The position numbers and the translations under genes are program-made. Under the pieces are notes generated by a model. The model made no database searches, had not been told where the DNA came from, and was given only the letters and a program-made list of their open reading frames with translations. Shown piece after piece: positions 45,476-53,575 of a DNA stretch of 64,000 nt. The stretch is from Paludibacter sp. (GTDB lineage Bacteria; Bacteroidota; Bacteroidia; Bacteroidales; Paludibacteraceae): contig JAQTUE010000012.1 of the NCBI GenBank assembly GCA_028710415.1, positions 1-64,000 on the forward strand. The letters are read 5' to 3'. Each line of letters starts with the position of its first letter. Positions within the stretch are counted from its first letter, which is position 1.

Positions 45476-45788
45476 TTTACTACTTTTTAGAAATAAAAAT
45501 AAGCGGATTATTCGTCTATGCAAGCTTTTTGGAATTTGTTTTTATCCATTGAAAGTGTTTTTATTTTTTATTTGCCACACGCGTATAAAGTCTGACTCAA
45601 TGCTGATCAGTATGACGGCCGCTAAGAGTTTAATCGCTGCGCGATTAATTGATCAACCTCATCGCCTATCGGCTCTGTGGTATAAATGCTTATCTTTTAA
45701 ATTTATTCAAAGGGGGAGCGTTAAGAGGCCTGCTTTATCGTGATGGGGTGTTTTCAAATCAAATTCATTTATCGTTCGAGACATCTTC
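45476..45788. other. Intergenic stretch
   Basis: No convincing gene in 313 bp. Short frames lack ribosome sites. The stretch holds a perfect palindrome at 45630-45648 and the 3' flank of the gene ending at 45789. Confidence 0.55.
45630..45648. repeat. Perfect 8-bp palindrome
   Basis: TTAATCGC-TGC-GCGATTAA: two perfect 8-bp arms with a 3-bp centre, in a non-coding stretch. It could be a protein binding site or a terminator lacking a T-run. It does not match the dif consensus. Confidence 0.55.
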
Positions 45789-46718
45789 TTAATTTTCAAT
45801 CTCTAATATTTGGTTCCAGTTGTGTATATCAATATTCATCGTTTTGTATGTTATTTTTTTTGCGTCATCATGCTGTATATCCGGATACCAAATCTTCCCC
45901 AAAACAATATAGGCCGTATCAGGGTTTATCTGATTTGCTAAATTTTGATCATTGAAATGCAAGAAAACGGAGTATAGAACAGTTTTGTTGTCCTCTTTTT
46001 TCGATTGAGCGTAACAGCGTACAGAACACCCGCGTCGATTGCTATAAATTTTATTATCAATTACAAGAACTTCGATTGCGATCGGATAGATATGTTTAGA
46101 TTCATATAGCTTTGGATAATCATTTCGTTCAAAATAAAAATCACCCCATTGAATATTTTTATCCTTATAATTAATTCGAACCGTCTTTTTGAATAGTGTG
46201 TCATCAGCTTGATGTTCTATCATTGACTTTATCTTAGTGACGCCTGCAGCAGAACTGAGATAAGAAGCAATCTGCTTTTCTGTCAAGACATAATCTTTAC
46301 CGATATTTGGTGCTTTATCTTGGACTTTATTTTTGCCATATCCTTTTTTATCAACAAAAGGGGTGATCTGCTTAATAGCTTTTTCCAAAAAGTTCAATCT
46401 AAAGATGTGGGTACCGTCTGATTCAGTGCTTATGAGAGGTTCAGCCCCCTCCACTGATTGAGAGTGGTTAATAATCTTCTGGATGGCTATTGTAATGTTG
46501 TATTTGCATTCACCATGATCTATGTTTGGCTTGAGGCTAAAATAAGCACCTACCTCTTCATTTGAAGAAGCCCTCATGTGAGCTCTTGTATATTTAATGT
46601 CAACCCCACAGTCTTCACATATAAAATCTCCATGTTTTTCAGGATTGACTTCTTTGATTTTATATATCGTTCCAAGTTGTTTATCTCTTGCACTAAACAT
46701 TTTTAGACCTTTGGCCAT
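45789..46718 (-). CDS. Hypothetical protein with CoiA-like zinc-finger N-terminus
   Basis: A 309-residue protein. Residues 34-71 give a putative metal site: Cys34-x2-Cys37 (FICEDCG), then a basic stretch YTRAHMRASS, a YFSLKP strand and DHGEC (His68, Cys71). This order (C-x2-C, basic helix, aromatic strand, H-x2-C) is seen at the N-terminus of CoiA-like proteins. The rest is alpha-beta, with a long C-terminal beta-rich portion and no visible nuclease motif. A DNA-binding or nuclease function is possible. GGAGTAGTTTACAA precedes the ATG. The upstream neighbour is the divergent toxin-antitoxin promoter. Confidence 0.65.
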   Translation of the reverse strand: MAKGLKMFSARDKQLGTIYKIKEVNPEKHGDFICEDCGVDIKYTRAHMRASSNEEVGAYFSLKPNIDHGECKYNITIAIQKIINHSQSVEGAEPLISTESDGTHIFRLNFLEKAIKQITPFVDKKGYGKNKVQDKAPNIGKDYVLTEKQIASYLSSAAGVTKIKSMIEHQADDTLFKKTVRINYKDKNIQWGDFYFERNDYPKLYESKHIYPIAIEVLVIDNKIYSNRRGCSVRCYAQSKKEDNKTVLYSVFLHFNDQNLANQINPDTAYIVLGKIWYPDIQHDDAKKITYKTMNIDIHNWNQILEIEN

Positions 46719-46855
46719 TTGTAAACTACTCCATTGCTAACTTGTTGTTGCTATTTCAATGGCAGTATTGACGATCGAGGTTTTACCTCTTTGTGCCACT
46801 ACCCGTATATTGATAAATACAATCTTAACACAGTAATCAAAAACAAATTAATCGG

Positions 46856-46884
46856 TTGACATATAATATACAAATATGTATAAT
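46856..46884 (+). promoter_or_regulatory. Promoter and operator of toxin-antitoxin module 1
   Basis: A consensus sigma70 promoter, TTGACA (46856-46861), 17 bp, TATAAT (46879-46884). Inside it a perfect inverted repeat TATACA-AATA-TGTATA (46867-46882) covers the spacer and -10, as expected for autoregulation by the AbiEi-like antitoxin. Confidence 0.85.
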
Positions 46885-46920
46885 TACTGTATATCAATAA
46901 AAAATTACAGGTGCTGTATC

Positions 46921-47454
46921 ATGACTCAATTAGAACTACAAAAAGCATTGGATTTTCTCGATCGTCAAAATGTTTGGGCGTTTTCAATTAATATGATCGA
47001 ATTACTCTTCCCGAATGAGGCAAAGCATACCATTGCTATTAGCCTTTCACGTCATAGCAAAAGCGGGCTTGTTACAAACGTGTGTCGTGGAGTATATGCA
47101 AACCCGAGAGCGTCATGTGTGCCTCAATTTACGGCAGAGGCACTTTCCTCAATCATTCGCACAGGGGAACAATCCTATCTTAGTCTTGAAACAGTATTGT
47201 CAGAGTCAGGCTATCTTTCTCAGATGCCAAACCGATTAACCTTTATGAGTACAGGACGCTCGCAAACCTTCGTTACTCCATACGGAATTATCGAGTTTGT
47301 ACACAGCAAATCAGATAAGAAAAACTTCCTTAATGATTGCAGATACGATGAATCGCGCGGCGTTTGGATTGCTTCAACTAAAAAAGCGTCTATGGACATT
47401 AAAAAAACACGCAGAAGCCTTGACCTCATCGATTGGGAAGAATTGGCAGCTTAA
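46921..47454 (+). CDS. AbiEi-like type IV antitoxin / transcriptional autoregulator
   Basis: A 177-residue protein with an N-terminal winged-helix region (WAFSINMIELLFPNEAKHTI, then SLSRHSKSGLVTNVCRGVYA), followed by the C-terminal domain typical of AbiEi (TAEALSSIIRTGEQSYLSLE, TFMSTGRSQTF, VWIASTKKASMDI). AbiEi proteins repress their own operon and counter the nucleotidyltransferase toxin without forming a stable complex. The toxin gene follows after 56 bp. A start at ATG 46921 is preferred over 46876 because the latter lies inside the promoter. It is the first of three toxin-antitoxin modules in a row. Confidence 0.85.
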   Translation: MTQLELQKALDFLDRQNVWAFSINMIELLFPNEAKHTIAISLSRHSKSGLVTNVCRGVYANPRASCVPQFTAEALSSIIRTGEQSYLSLETVLSESGYLSQMPNRLTFMSTGRSQTFVTPYGIIEFVHSKSDKKNFLNDCRYDESRGVWIASTKKASMDIKKTRRSLDLIDWEELAA

Positions 47455-47510
47455 TAAACTGGCTGCATTTTTTGAGAGTCAAGAGATAAAATACACAAAG
47501 GATACACACT

Positions 47511-48428
47511 ATGGATTTGTTTGAAATGGCGGCTAAAGAGGCAAAAGGAAATCAGGCTCTTGTTCATACGATCGTAAAAGAGATTTTGCACTATGAGATC
47601 ATGGAAGCTCTCTATAAATCAAAGTCGGTTGGATCACTTGTTTTTCAAGGGGGCACAGCCCTGCGTTTGTGTCATGGAGGCAATCGCTATTCAGAAGATC
47701 TTGATTTTGCATCCAATGATAAATTCACACCCGATTTAATGAATGAATTCAGGAAGATTTTTGTTGATTCCATTTTGAATAAATACAGTCTGTCGGCTAC
47801 CGTAGAAGAACCGTCCCGTCAGGAACCGGAGCAAGGAACCAGAGTGTTTGTCCAAAAATGGAGCGCAAAGGTCGAGATTCCTGCAAGGGGTCAAAAACAA
47901 CCAAAAATCAATATTGAGATTGCGGATATTCCGAGCTATAAACATGAGCTCAAGATGATTCAAAGCAACTATAGTGGCATAAAAACATTTGCGGCCGTCA
48001 ATGTTGAAACACTGGAAGAGATTCTTGCCGACAAAATTATCGCCGTCGCTGGACGCCCATATTTTAAAGCGCGGGATTTTTGGGACATTAAATGGCTAAC
48101 CGATCAAAGAGTTAAACTAAATGCGGATCTCGTCGCTTTAAAAATTAAAGATTATGGAATTGATTCTTTCGAAGAAAAAATTCACAGTCGTTTATTGAGT
48201 CTGCAAGAGAAAGAGACACAGGCATTATTCAAAAAAGAGATGGTCCGATTTCTTGATCCGGAACAAATGAGGTTTGTTGAAATGCCTATGGCTATTGAAT
48301 CAATTTTTTCAGCAGCGGAGCAAGCTTGCAACAGAGTGATCGAAGATTTTCATAGGCTATCCCAAAAAAACGATTTTTTTAAAGAAGTAAATTCAAAAAA
48401 ATCAGTAACTACAGGATTAAAGCGATGA
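47511..48428 (+). CDS. AbiEii-family nucleotidyltransferase toxin (module 1)
   Basis: A 305-residue DUF1814 protein. Motif I is FQGGTALRL (47-53) and motif II is SEDLDFAS (61-68), with the catalytic Asp pair in DLD. A later segment ETLEEILADKIIAVAGRPYF and KARDFWDIKWL hold the conserved Lys and the R-D-x-W-D motif. Members such as AbiEii and MenT transfer nucleotides to tRNA or other targets and arrest growth, giving phage resistance or plasmid maintenance. The gene is preceded by AAAGGATACACACT. It forms the second gene of the operon with the AbiEi-like antitoxin. Confidence 0.88.
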   Translation: MDLFEMAAKEAKGNQALVHTIVKEILHYEIMEALYKSKSVGSLVFQGGTALRLCHGGNRYSEDLDFASNDKFTPDLMNEFRKIFVDSILNKYSLSATVEEPSRQEPEQGTRVFVQKWSAKVEIPARGQKQPKINIEIADIPSYKHELKMIQSNYSGIKTFAAVNVETLEEILADKIIAVAGRPYFKARDFWDIKWLTDQRVKLNADLVALKIKDYGIDSFEEKIHSRLLSLQEKETQALFKKEMVRFLDPEQMRFVEMPMAIESIFSAAEQACNRVIEDFHRLSQKNDFFKEVNSKKSVTTGLKR

Positions 48429-48492
48429 GGGTTCGTAGAATAAACCGATTTCACGGTTTTCTTTGCAACAATGGCCAGACTTTCGATACCTT

Positions 48493-49242
48493 TCACTTAG
48501 CCCGAGTAGTCTTGCGTACAAAATCATTAAAATAGTTCACTATGGCTTTATCACTCTCAAGAAGCTGAGTCTTTAGGAAGCTATCAAGACGATCATACAG
48601 ACTCAGCCGTAGTTCTTCGAACGTTGGCGGCACCCTGTTGTCAGCGAAGTACAGACCTTCATCGTCTTTTTGCTCTTTTATAGTATCTATACGATCGAGA
48701 ACCCATGTTTCATCTTTTTGCTTATAGTCATACACGGCCGCAAAAAAATCCACTTCGGTTAATATGCCTCGTTCAAAAATTTCCGATACATCATAGAGAT
48801 CGCGAATCTTCACACGATCCATTAATGCTTTGACTTTCATTTTTGAGATATCGATGAGGTTCAAGATGGCAACATTGCTTTCATTGTATGCAGTACATTC
48901 ACCGCTAAGACACATTTGAGAGAATGGATCTTCCGGAAAAAAGAATTCGACCTTGACGCCGTCGATCATATAGCGCAAAAAACGTGTGTCGAAATCAATC
49001 CCGCTGTTGATCATAAATGCGGATGCTCTCGGGTCAGGGATAAGACTGCCTCTGTACTTCATTGCAAACGATTTAATATCGAAGACGGGAAGCGGTAACG
49101 CAAAAGCAAAATCAAGATCTTCGGATATTCTGTGCCCAATGTGGTAACTCAGGGCAGTACCGCCGACAAATCGAAATTCATGCTTATGAAATAATGGATC
49201 ATCCTTGATTTTTTCGAGCAAATCCCTTGCGGCATCGGTCAT
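48493..49242 (-). CDS. AbiEii/AbiGii-family nucleotidyltransferase toxin (module 2)
   Basis: A 249-residue nucleotidyltransferase. GGTALSYHIG (27-36) and ISEDLDFAF (39-47) form the two active-site motifs. MKVKALMDRVKIRDLYDVSE holds the downstream R-D-x-x-D motif. It is shorter than and quite different from the toxin at 47511. Its ATG overlaps the end of the antitoxin gene by 4 bp (ATGA), giving coupled translation. The enzyme probably modifies tRNA or another RNA as in MenT toxins; the target is unknown. Confidence 0.85.
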   Translation of the reverse strand: MTDAARDLLEKIKDDPLFHKHEFRFVGGTALSYHIGHRISEDLDFAFALPLPVFDIKSFAMKYRGSLIPDPRASAFMINSGIDFDTRFLRYMIDGVKVEFFFPEDPFSQMCLSGECTAYNESNVAILNLIDISKMKVKALMDRVKIRDLYDVSEIFERGILTEVDFFAAVYDYKQKDETWVLDRIDTIKEQKDDEGLYFADNRVPPTFEELRLSLYDRLDSFLKTQLLESDKAIVNYFNDFVRKTTRAK

Positions 49243-49745
49243 CGTATGGCTCGCATTGAGTAGTTGACCATCCGAATGACAGTTTGGTATTCAGGAAGTG
49301 TCGATAGTTTGTTTTTTGGCATACCGAATTCTTCGAGAACGGATTGGTAGACAGTTTTGGCAATCGATAGCACACGTCTGCTGCCAAATAAACGAACCAG
49401 CAGATGTATATCATGCAAGTTTGGAGATTTGACGTACGTACTTATAGTTCCGTCGATGTTACGTACTTTATCGATTGGAGAACTCCAAAAAAGATTATGC
49501 TTGAACATTGAAATACGGAAAAGAAATTCTTTTTGCGACTCAGGTACAAAAACGTTTTCATTGCTTCGTCCACCGCGTTTATTGCGACGGATTACTTCTA
49601 CGGCTTCCGATATTGCCACAGCATTAGCCGTAGTAACATTTCCTCCGGACGCATAACGTTTAATAGTGCGCGTGCTTACACCGCTGGTTTCGGCAATCTC
49701 TTCGTAAGTTATTTCTTTTGGTTTAGTGAAACGCATTTGTGCCAC
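49239..49745 (-). CDS. HTH antitoxin of module 2
   Basis: A 168-residue protein. Residues 13-45 form a helix-turn-helix (ITYEEIAETSGVSTRTIKRY), and the rest is basic and mixed (VEVIRRNKRGG; SIAKTVYQSVLEEFG). It differs from the AbiEi-like antitoxin of module 1, so the two modules were assembled separately. The gene is directly upstream of and overlaps the toxin. A palindrome beside its -10 (49756-49771) suggests autoregulation. Confidence 0.78.
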   Translation of the reverse strand: MAQMRFTKPKEITYEEIAETSGVSTRTIKRYASGGNVTTANAVAISEAVEVIRRNKRGGRSNENVFVPESQKEFLFRISMFKHNLFWSSPIDKVRNIDGTISTYVKSPNLHDIHLLVRLFGSRRVLSIAKTVYQSVLEEFGMPKNKLSTLPEYQTVIRMVNYSMRAIR

Positions 49746-49755
49746 TCTTTCTATT

Positions 49756-49778
49756 GTGTCATTTATGGCACTATTATA
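49756..49778 (-). promoter_or_regulatory. -10 box and operator of module 2
   Basis: A TATAAT on the minus strand (49778-49773) is followed by GTGTCA-TTTA-TGGCAC (49756-49771), an inverted repeat with one mismatch. A further GTGCCA half-site lies at 49739-49744. The -35 is weak. The layout fits repression by the HTH antitoxin. Confidence 0.6.
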
Positions 49779-49799
49779 ACATGATTTACAAATATTTCA

Positions 49800-49859
49800 G
49801 ATGATGCGGATAATGCGGATAATGCAGATGATGAGGTCAGAGCGTCAGAGCGTCAGAGC
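49800..49859. repeat. Two adjacent micro-tandem repeats
   Basis: Four 9-bp units follow each other (GATGATGCG, GATAATGCG, GATAATGCA, GATGATGAG; 49800-49835). Three perfect 8-bp units GTCAGAGC follow directly (49836-49859). The last unit runs into the stop of the gene at 49853. They sit between toxin modules 2 and 3. Confidence 0.85.
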
Positions 49860-50155
49860 GAAGCCCCGAAGCTTTCAAGGAGTTCTGACTCGATCGCTTG
49901 AAAATCTTCACGAAGTGATTCGAGTATCTGCAACATGGTTGCGCTGCTCTCTAAAGAACTTTGTATATCACCGGCAGTGATGGTGTCCTTTTGGCGGCGA
50001 AGCAGTTCTCCCATCTCATCGATGTGTTTGATTACTTGGAAGTTCTTTTTGAATACGACGGTTGTCGAGGCGATCTCGCCGCTTTCGAGCGTTACAACCT
50101 CTCGTCGGATTACAACTTCATTAGGGGCTTTATTCTCTTGATTTGAATCTTTCAA
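49853..50155 (-). CDS. Small helical protein, third gene of module 3
   Basis: A 100-residue protein, acidic with a beta-start (EVVIRREVVTLESGEI) and a helical C-terminal half (MLQILESLREDFQAIESELL). It starts with TTG 50155 behind AAAAGG that overlaps the toxin stop codon, so it is translationally coupled to the toxin. No family was recognised. It may be a helper or second antitoxin of module 3. The 3' end lies in the micro-repeat. Confidence 0.6.
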   Translation of the reverse strand: MKDSNQENKAPNEVVIRREVVTLESGEIASTTVVFKKNFQVIKHIDEMGELLRRQKDTITAGDIQSSLESSATMLQILESLREDFQAIESELLESFGASL

Positions 50156-50160
50156 TTTTG

Positions 50161-51381
50161 CTACCTTTTCATGATTGAAGATTCTCGTAGAACCTGTGGG
50201 TTGTTTTGAGTCTCTTTAAAATATGGCTCTCTCTTTTGCACATCATCTTTAACAGCTACCTTTTGGAACAGAGCCGTTTTCTCAATAACGTCTTCGTTAA
50301 ACTCATCTACGGAATAGGATTTTTTGGTTGCGACCCGCCCGATCTTGTCGACAGGGGATTCTCCTTTTGCCTGAGTGATTACAGCATTTTCATATTTGAG
50401 CATATCCAATGTTTCGGCATCAAACATATAGCGGTTTGACCCAAGCCAAATCTGCGGGATATCGCGAAGATGCTTTGCAACCGTTTTTTGTAACTTACGG
50501 TCCGACTTGTAATAGTCGATGAGGTTCTCTCCGGAGAAATCTTCATAAGCCAGATCGAAAACGGCAGCATCAAGATATTGCAGCACAAGATCGTGACGGT
50601 TGACGGCGCAGAGCTTTTGAAGCAACGATTGACGACCCAAGCCGAAAAAGACATTGCACAAAGCAGTATCGACCTCATCAGCACGCTGCAGTGCTTCATT
50701 TTCTTCTACGGTCTTTTGATTGAACCAGTTAGTAAAGGCTTGACGAATATCTGCTGGGGAAAATTTTTGTTTCACCCGCAATGAACCATATCCGGGGTCG
50801 TTAATATCCATCTCTTTGTCAAAGAAGCGTACCTCAAATAGACCTACAGATACTTTGGGCGAGTATTTATCGCGGTAATTGTCGATCAGAGCGTACAGGT
50901 CCATTCCGCATTGTTGCCAGAGGGTGTGCACATCAAAAAAATCACGGGTAAGGGTTCGGTACTTTATGATCGATTCCATTTTCATTGCGGCGATCTGTTC
51001 GACAGAGGCGATATTGACAGAACCGATCTTTTGCATGCCCTCTTTGAGTGATTTTAGCCCCGATGCAAAAAAGGTGACCTTGACGCCGCCGATCATATAA
51101 TCAAATTGCCGATCGTTTGTGTCGGTCAGAACCGTAGGGACTCCCGATTTCTCAAAATGCTTGACCAGCTCGTCGATCTCCTTTAAATTACCCCTTGTGA
51201 ATTCCGATTCCTCAATGAAAAAATCAAGATCTTCGGATGTTCTGTGTTTGAGATAAAGAGATAGCGCGGTACCGCCTACAAGAACCCATCGTGACAGATC
51301 TTTTTTTGTGGCGAGATATTCAAAGAGCCCGTATGTCGCATTGGGCATCGACGCCCTTGCGTCATCAAACCCCAAGGGCAT
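50161..51381 (-). CDS. AbiEii-family nucleotidyltransferase toxin (module 3), long form
   Basis: A 406-residue protein. GGTALSLYLK (36-45) and TSEDLDFFI (48-56) are the active-site motifs, and VEQIAAMKMESIIKYRTLTR DFFDVHTLW holds the later Lys and R-D-x-x-D motif. The extra 150 residues at the C-terminus are not seen in the short toxins and have no recognised fold (IPQIWLGSNRYMFDAETLDM). The ATG at 51381 follows AAGGATATCGT; a TTG at 51411 is less likely. The gene overlaps the upstream antitoxin by 17 bp. Confidence 0.82.
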   Translation of the reverse strand: MPLGFDDARASMPNATYGLFEYLATKKDLSRWVLVGGTALSLYLKHRTSEDLDFFIEESEFTRGNLKEIDELVKHFEKSGVPTVLTDTNDRQFDYMIGGVKVTFFASGLKSLKEGMQKIGSVNIASVEQIAAMKMESIIKYRTLTRDFFDVHTLWQQCGMDLYALIDNYRDKYSPKVSVGLFEVRFFDKEMDINDPGYGSLRVKQKFSPADIRQAFTNWFNQKTVEENEALQRADEVDTALCNVFFGLGRQSLLQKLCAVNRHDLVLQYLDAAVFDLAYEDFSGENLIDYYKSDRKLQKTVAKHLRDIPQIWLGSNRYMFDAETLDMLKYENAVITQAKGESPVDKIGRVATKKSYSVDEFNEDVIEKTALFQKVAVKDDVQKREPYFKETQNNPQVLRESSIMKR

Positions 51382-51835
51382 ACGATATCCTTTTGTATTT
51401 CGGTTTTTCAATATCGAAATTATTCAAAAACACTTCAATCACTTTAAAGTCTCCGAATCTATAGCGCAGACTGTTGATGTCGTCCATGCTCCCGTTCTCT
51501 ATGACGGATGCAATTACATTGGGTACCGGTATATAGCCGTTGGAGTTTGACCAAAAAATACTTTTGGATACGTGGACACTCCCCGCTTTTACGCTCCCGC
51601 GCTTGAGCGCAACCTTATCATGCCCGTGCGGGTATAGAAATTTTTTGCGATCGCCGTCGCCTTTTGGGTCGACATAGAATTTTCCTTTCCCGAGTTTTAC
51701 GATATTTTTATTGATCGAACGGTGAAAAGCAGAACGCTGGGAGGAATCGTTGCCGTCCAGCCCTATATCTGCAAAGGAGTACACTTTGTAAGGGTTCAGA
51801 TCGGCAAGGATATTATTGTTCGAACGTTTGCGCAT
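51365..51835 (-). CDS. Putative antitoxin of module 3
   Basis: A 156-residue basic protein. The N-terminal part (YKVYSFADIG, then AFHRSINKNIVKLGKGKFYV) looks like a winged-helix or AbiEi-type DNA-binding region. The centre is basic (HDKVALKRGSVKAGSVHVSK). It does not resemble the antitoxins of modules 1 and 2. The gene lies directly upstream of and overlaps the toxin, and it has a palindrome beside its -10 (51878-51890). The antitoxin role is inferred from that layout. Confidence 0.7.
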   Translation of the reverse strand: MRKRSNNNILADLNPYKVYSFADIGLDGNDSSQRSAFHRSINKNIVKLGKGKFYVDPKGDGDRKKFLYPHGHDKVALKRGSVKAGSVHVSKSIFWSNSNGYIPVPNVIASVIENGSMDDINSLRYRFGDFKVIEVFLNNFDIEKPKYKRISYALGV

Positions 51836-51863
51836 AATCTCTCCTTTTGTCGTTTATGAGAAA

Positions 51864-51890
51864 ATTATACCATATTATGCAACGTTTGCA
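51864..51890 (-). promoter_or_regulatory. -10 box and operator of module 3
   Basis: TATAAT on the minus strand (51869-51864) is preceded by a palindrome TGCAA-CGT-TTGCA (51878-51890). A possible -35 TTGTGC lies 18 bp upstream of the -10. The palindrome fits an autoregulatory site of the antitoxin. Confidence 0.6.
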
Positions 51891-51926
51891 CAAAATATTT
51901 CACGCTTACTTTTTGGGTCCCGTATT

Positions 51927-52703
51927 TTAGAGAAGTTTTAAATACGGGTTCGAAGAAAAGAACCGAGAGAAGGATCGTTTTAGTTTGATAGCATCGATGA
52001 GCAGGTTGATTTTGCCTTTGGTCTGCGCCGATCTTGGATCTTGAAACGACATGACATCTTTGCCGACGAATGTCACTTTTAAAGTAGTCTCATGCGGGAT
52101 CAGAGTGGTATTGCTGTCAATGTTTATCCAGCTCTTAGAATCAACGCTGCAACTTTCGATCTTGAGAATAATGTGGTTCTCGAACTTTGCCTCTTCGATA
52201 ACGCGTTCAAGCTGCTCATAGAGCTCTTTGAGTTCATGATCGATTTTGTATTCGGATACGGTTACATTGTCAAGAACGGTTTTGCCGTACAGAGGAAGTA
52301 AAAACTTCGATATCGTCGTCCGATGGTTCCCCGCTTCGACATAATAATCGTCTTTGATCTTTACGTATGAGATTACATCGCTGTCTGATTGGTGTTGTGC
52401 ATGATTGATGTAATAATTGGGGTTATTTATAGCCTCTTGCAGGTTTTTGTTGATTCTCTCGGCACTTTCTAAAATGAACCGCCATGTGCTGCCGGCATAA
52501 TTTGGATGGCCGGATCCGCAAATTCTGTCCAACGGAACTGAAGCGTTTCGCTGTTCGATCTTTTCGTATACATACGGATCGACCTCATCGGATGCCTTTT
52601 TTACATTGAGCAGAACATGGTCTGTAAAATCGTATTGCTGCTGCATCATAAGGTCGCGAAGATGCTCTATAGTGTTAATCTGAATACCGTTGATGATCAT
52701 CAT
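51927..52703 (-). CDS. ParB/sulfiredoxin-fold-like protein
   Basis: A 258-residue protein. The centre (VISYVKIKDDYYVEAGNHRT, followed by TISKFLLPLYG) has the G-N-H-R-T pattern and flanking strand and helix of the ParB/Srx fold, in which the His-Arg loop binds a nucleotide. The N-terminus is helical and the C-terminus ends in a basic strand. No helix-turn-helix for DNA binding follows, so this is a stand-alone version, not a partition ParB. Such proteins occur in phage and defence loci as nucleases or ATPases. It is the last gene of a four-gene coupled cassette; its start overlaps the upstream stop. Confidence 0.55.
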   Translation of the reverse strand: MMIINGIQINTIEHLRDLMMQQQYDFTDHVLLNVKKASDEVDPYVYEKIEQRNASVPLDRICGSGHPNYAGSTWRFILESAERINKNLQEAINNPNYYINHAQHQSDSDVISYVKIKDDYYVEAGNHRTTISKFLLPLYGKTVLDNVTVSEYKIDHELKELYEQLERVIEEAKFENHIILKIESCSVDSKSWINIDSNTTLIPHETTLKVTFVGKDVMSFQDPRSAQTKGKINLLIDAIKLKRSFSRFFSSNPYLKLL

Positions 52704-53575
52704 AGTTTATCCCTTTTTATTATTTTTACATTCTGCTGCATTTCAGTATCAGCGCCAATGTTTGCCGTTATATGTTTGCGCAGCATATCTTCCGTGTACG
52801 TTTCGCCGTCTATAGAATTGTACAACTCTATAATTTCATCGCGTATTGACGTATTGGCAGATCCATGAATAAAGATATGCTCGTCATCATGTTTGATGAG
52901 GTCTATATAAAGTTCACCTGTTGCATTGTTAAACTTTGGGATAAACTCGTACATACATAAAGTGCGTTTTTTATAACATACGCCGAACATGGATATTTGA
53001 CAGCTTTTCTTTGTGAAATCAGACTCGGATAGATGTTCCATGCAGTAGTAAGAAGTTTCTTCGTGAATAATCTGCTTGATATGCGTTGCCACATCATCGA
53101 TCTCAAGTATGGGATAGTCAGAATAGGCAAAATCTGAAGCATATTGATGCACTCTTGCCGCATCTTCGTGGGACGTTCTGACGATCTTATCGCTATTTCT
53201 GGAAACGACAAAGTCAGTTGCGCAAAGCTCCCGTACTTTGTTAACGATGATGCTTGATAATATGTGCGATCCTGCAACGCTCAGTGCAATGTCATAACAG
53301 CGGAAATCACTCATATACCGGATAGTTCCAAGAGAGCAGTTCGGCACTTTGAATATGAGAGGCAATGAAATCAATTTCTCTAAATCTCTGTGCATAGAAG
53401 AATAAAAACCGCCGCTTTTGTGAGAAAGCATCGCATCTGCTATAAGCGTACCGCCAAGCACCGTTTTTTCTTTAACGGGAGTTTTCTCTTTTTCTTGCTG
53501 GTCCATGTATTTGTCAAAAACATCGTCATACAATATGCTTTTATTTTTTTTGATCCATCCTACAACAATCGTCAT
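52700..53575 (-). CDS. Possible Ntn-hydrolase (proteasome-like) protein
   Basis: A 291-residue protein of unknown family. Thr2 directly follows the initiator Met (MTIVVGWI), as in Ntn hydrolases that use an N-terminal Thr. A GGTLIADAMLSHKSGGF segment could be the second strand pair with its Asp and Lys, and ALSVAGSHILSSIIV the helix after it. Later ISMFGVCYKKRTLCMYEF and HIFIHGSANTS resemble the typical strand, product strand and GSG turn of proteasome-like subunits. These matches are in the right order but individually weak. If correct it would be a stand-alone protease or amidase. Both ends overlap neighbours by 4 bp (ATGA). Tests are described in the findings. Confidence 0.55.
   Translation of the reverse strand: MTIVVGWIKKNKSILYDDVFDKYMDQQEKEKTPVKEKTVLGGTLIADAMLSHKSGGFYSSMHRDLEKLISLPLIFKVPNCSLGTIRYMSDFRCYDIALSVAGSHILSSIIVNKVRELCATDFVVSRNSDKIVRTSHEDAARVHQYASDFAYSDYPILEIDDVATHIKQIIHEETSYYCMEHLSESDFTKKSCQISMFGVCYKKRTLCMYEFIPKFNNATGELYIDLIKHDDEHIFIHGSANTSIRDEIIELYNSIDGETYTEDMLRKHITANIGADTEMQQNVKIIKRDKL

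Noticed and set aside
45549..45955. Short plus-strand frames next to the zinc-finger gene
   Set aside because: No ribosome site, and the 3' part lies opposite a convincing gene.
46735..46850. Short minus-strand stretch encoding VVAQRGKTSIVNTAIEIATTS before a stop, like a P-loop remnant
   Set aside because: Only about 35 codons without a start or ribosome site and with no neighbouring ATPase part, so it is more likely chance.
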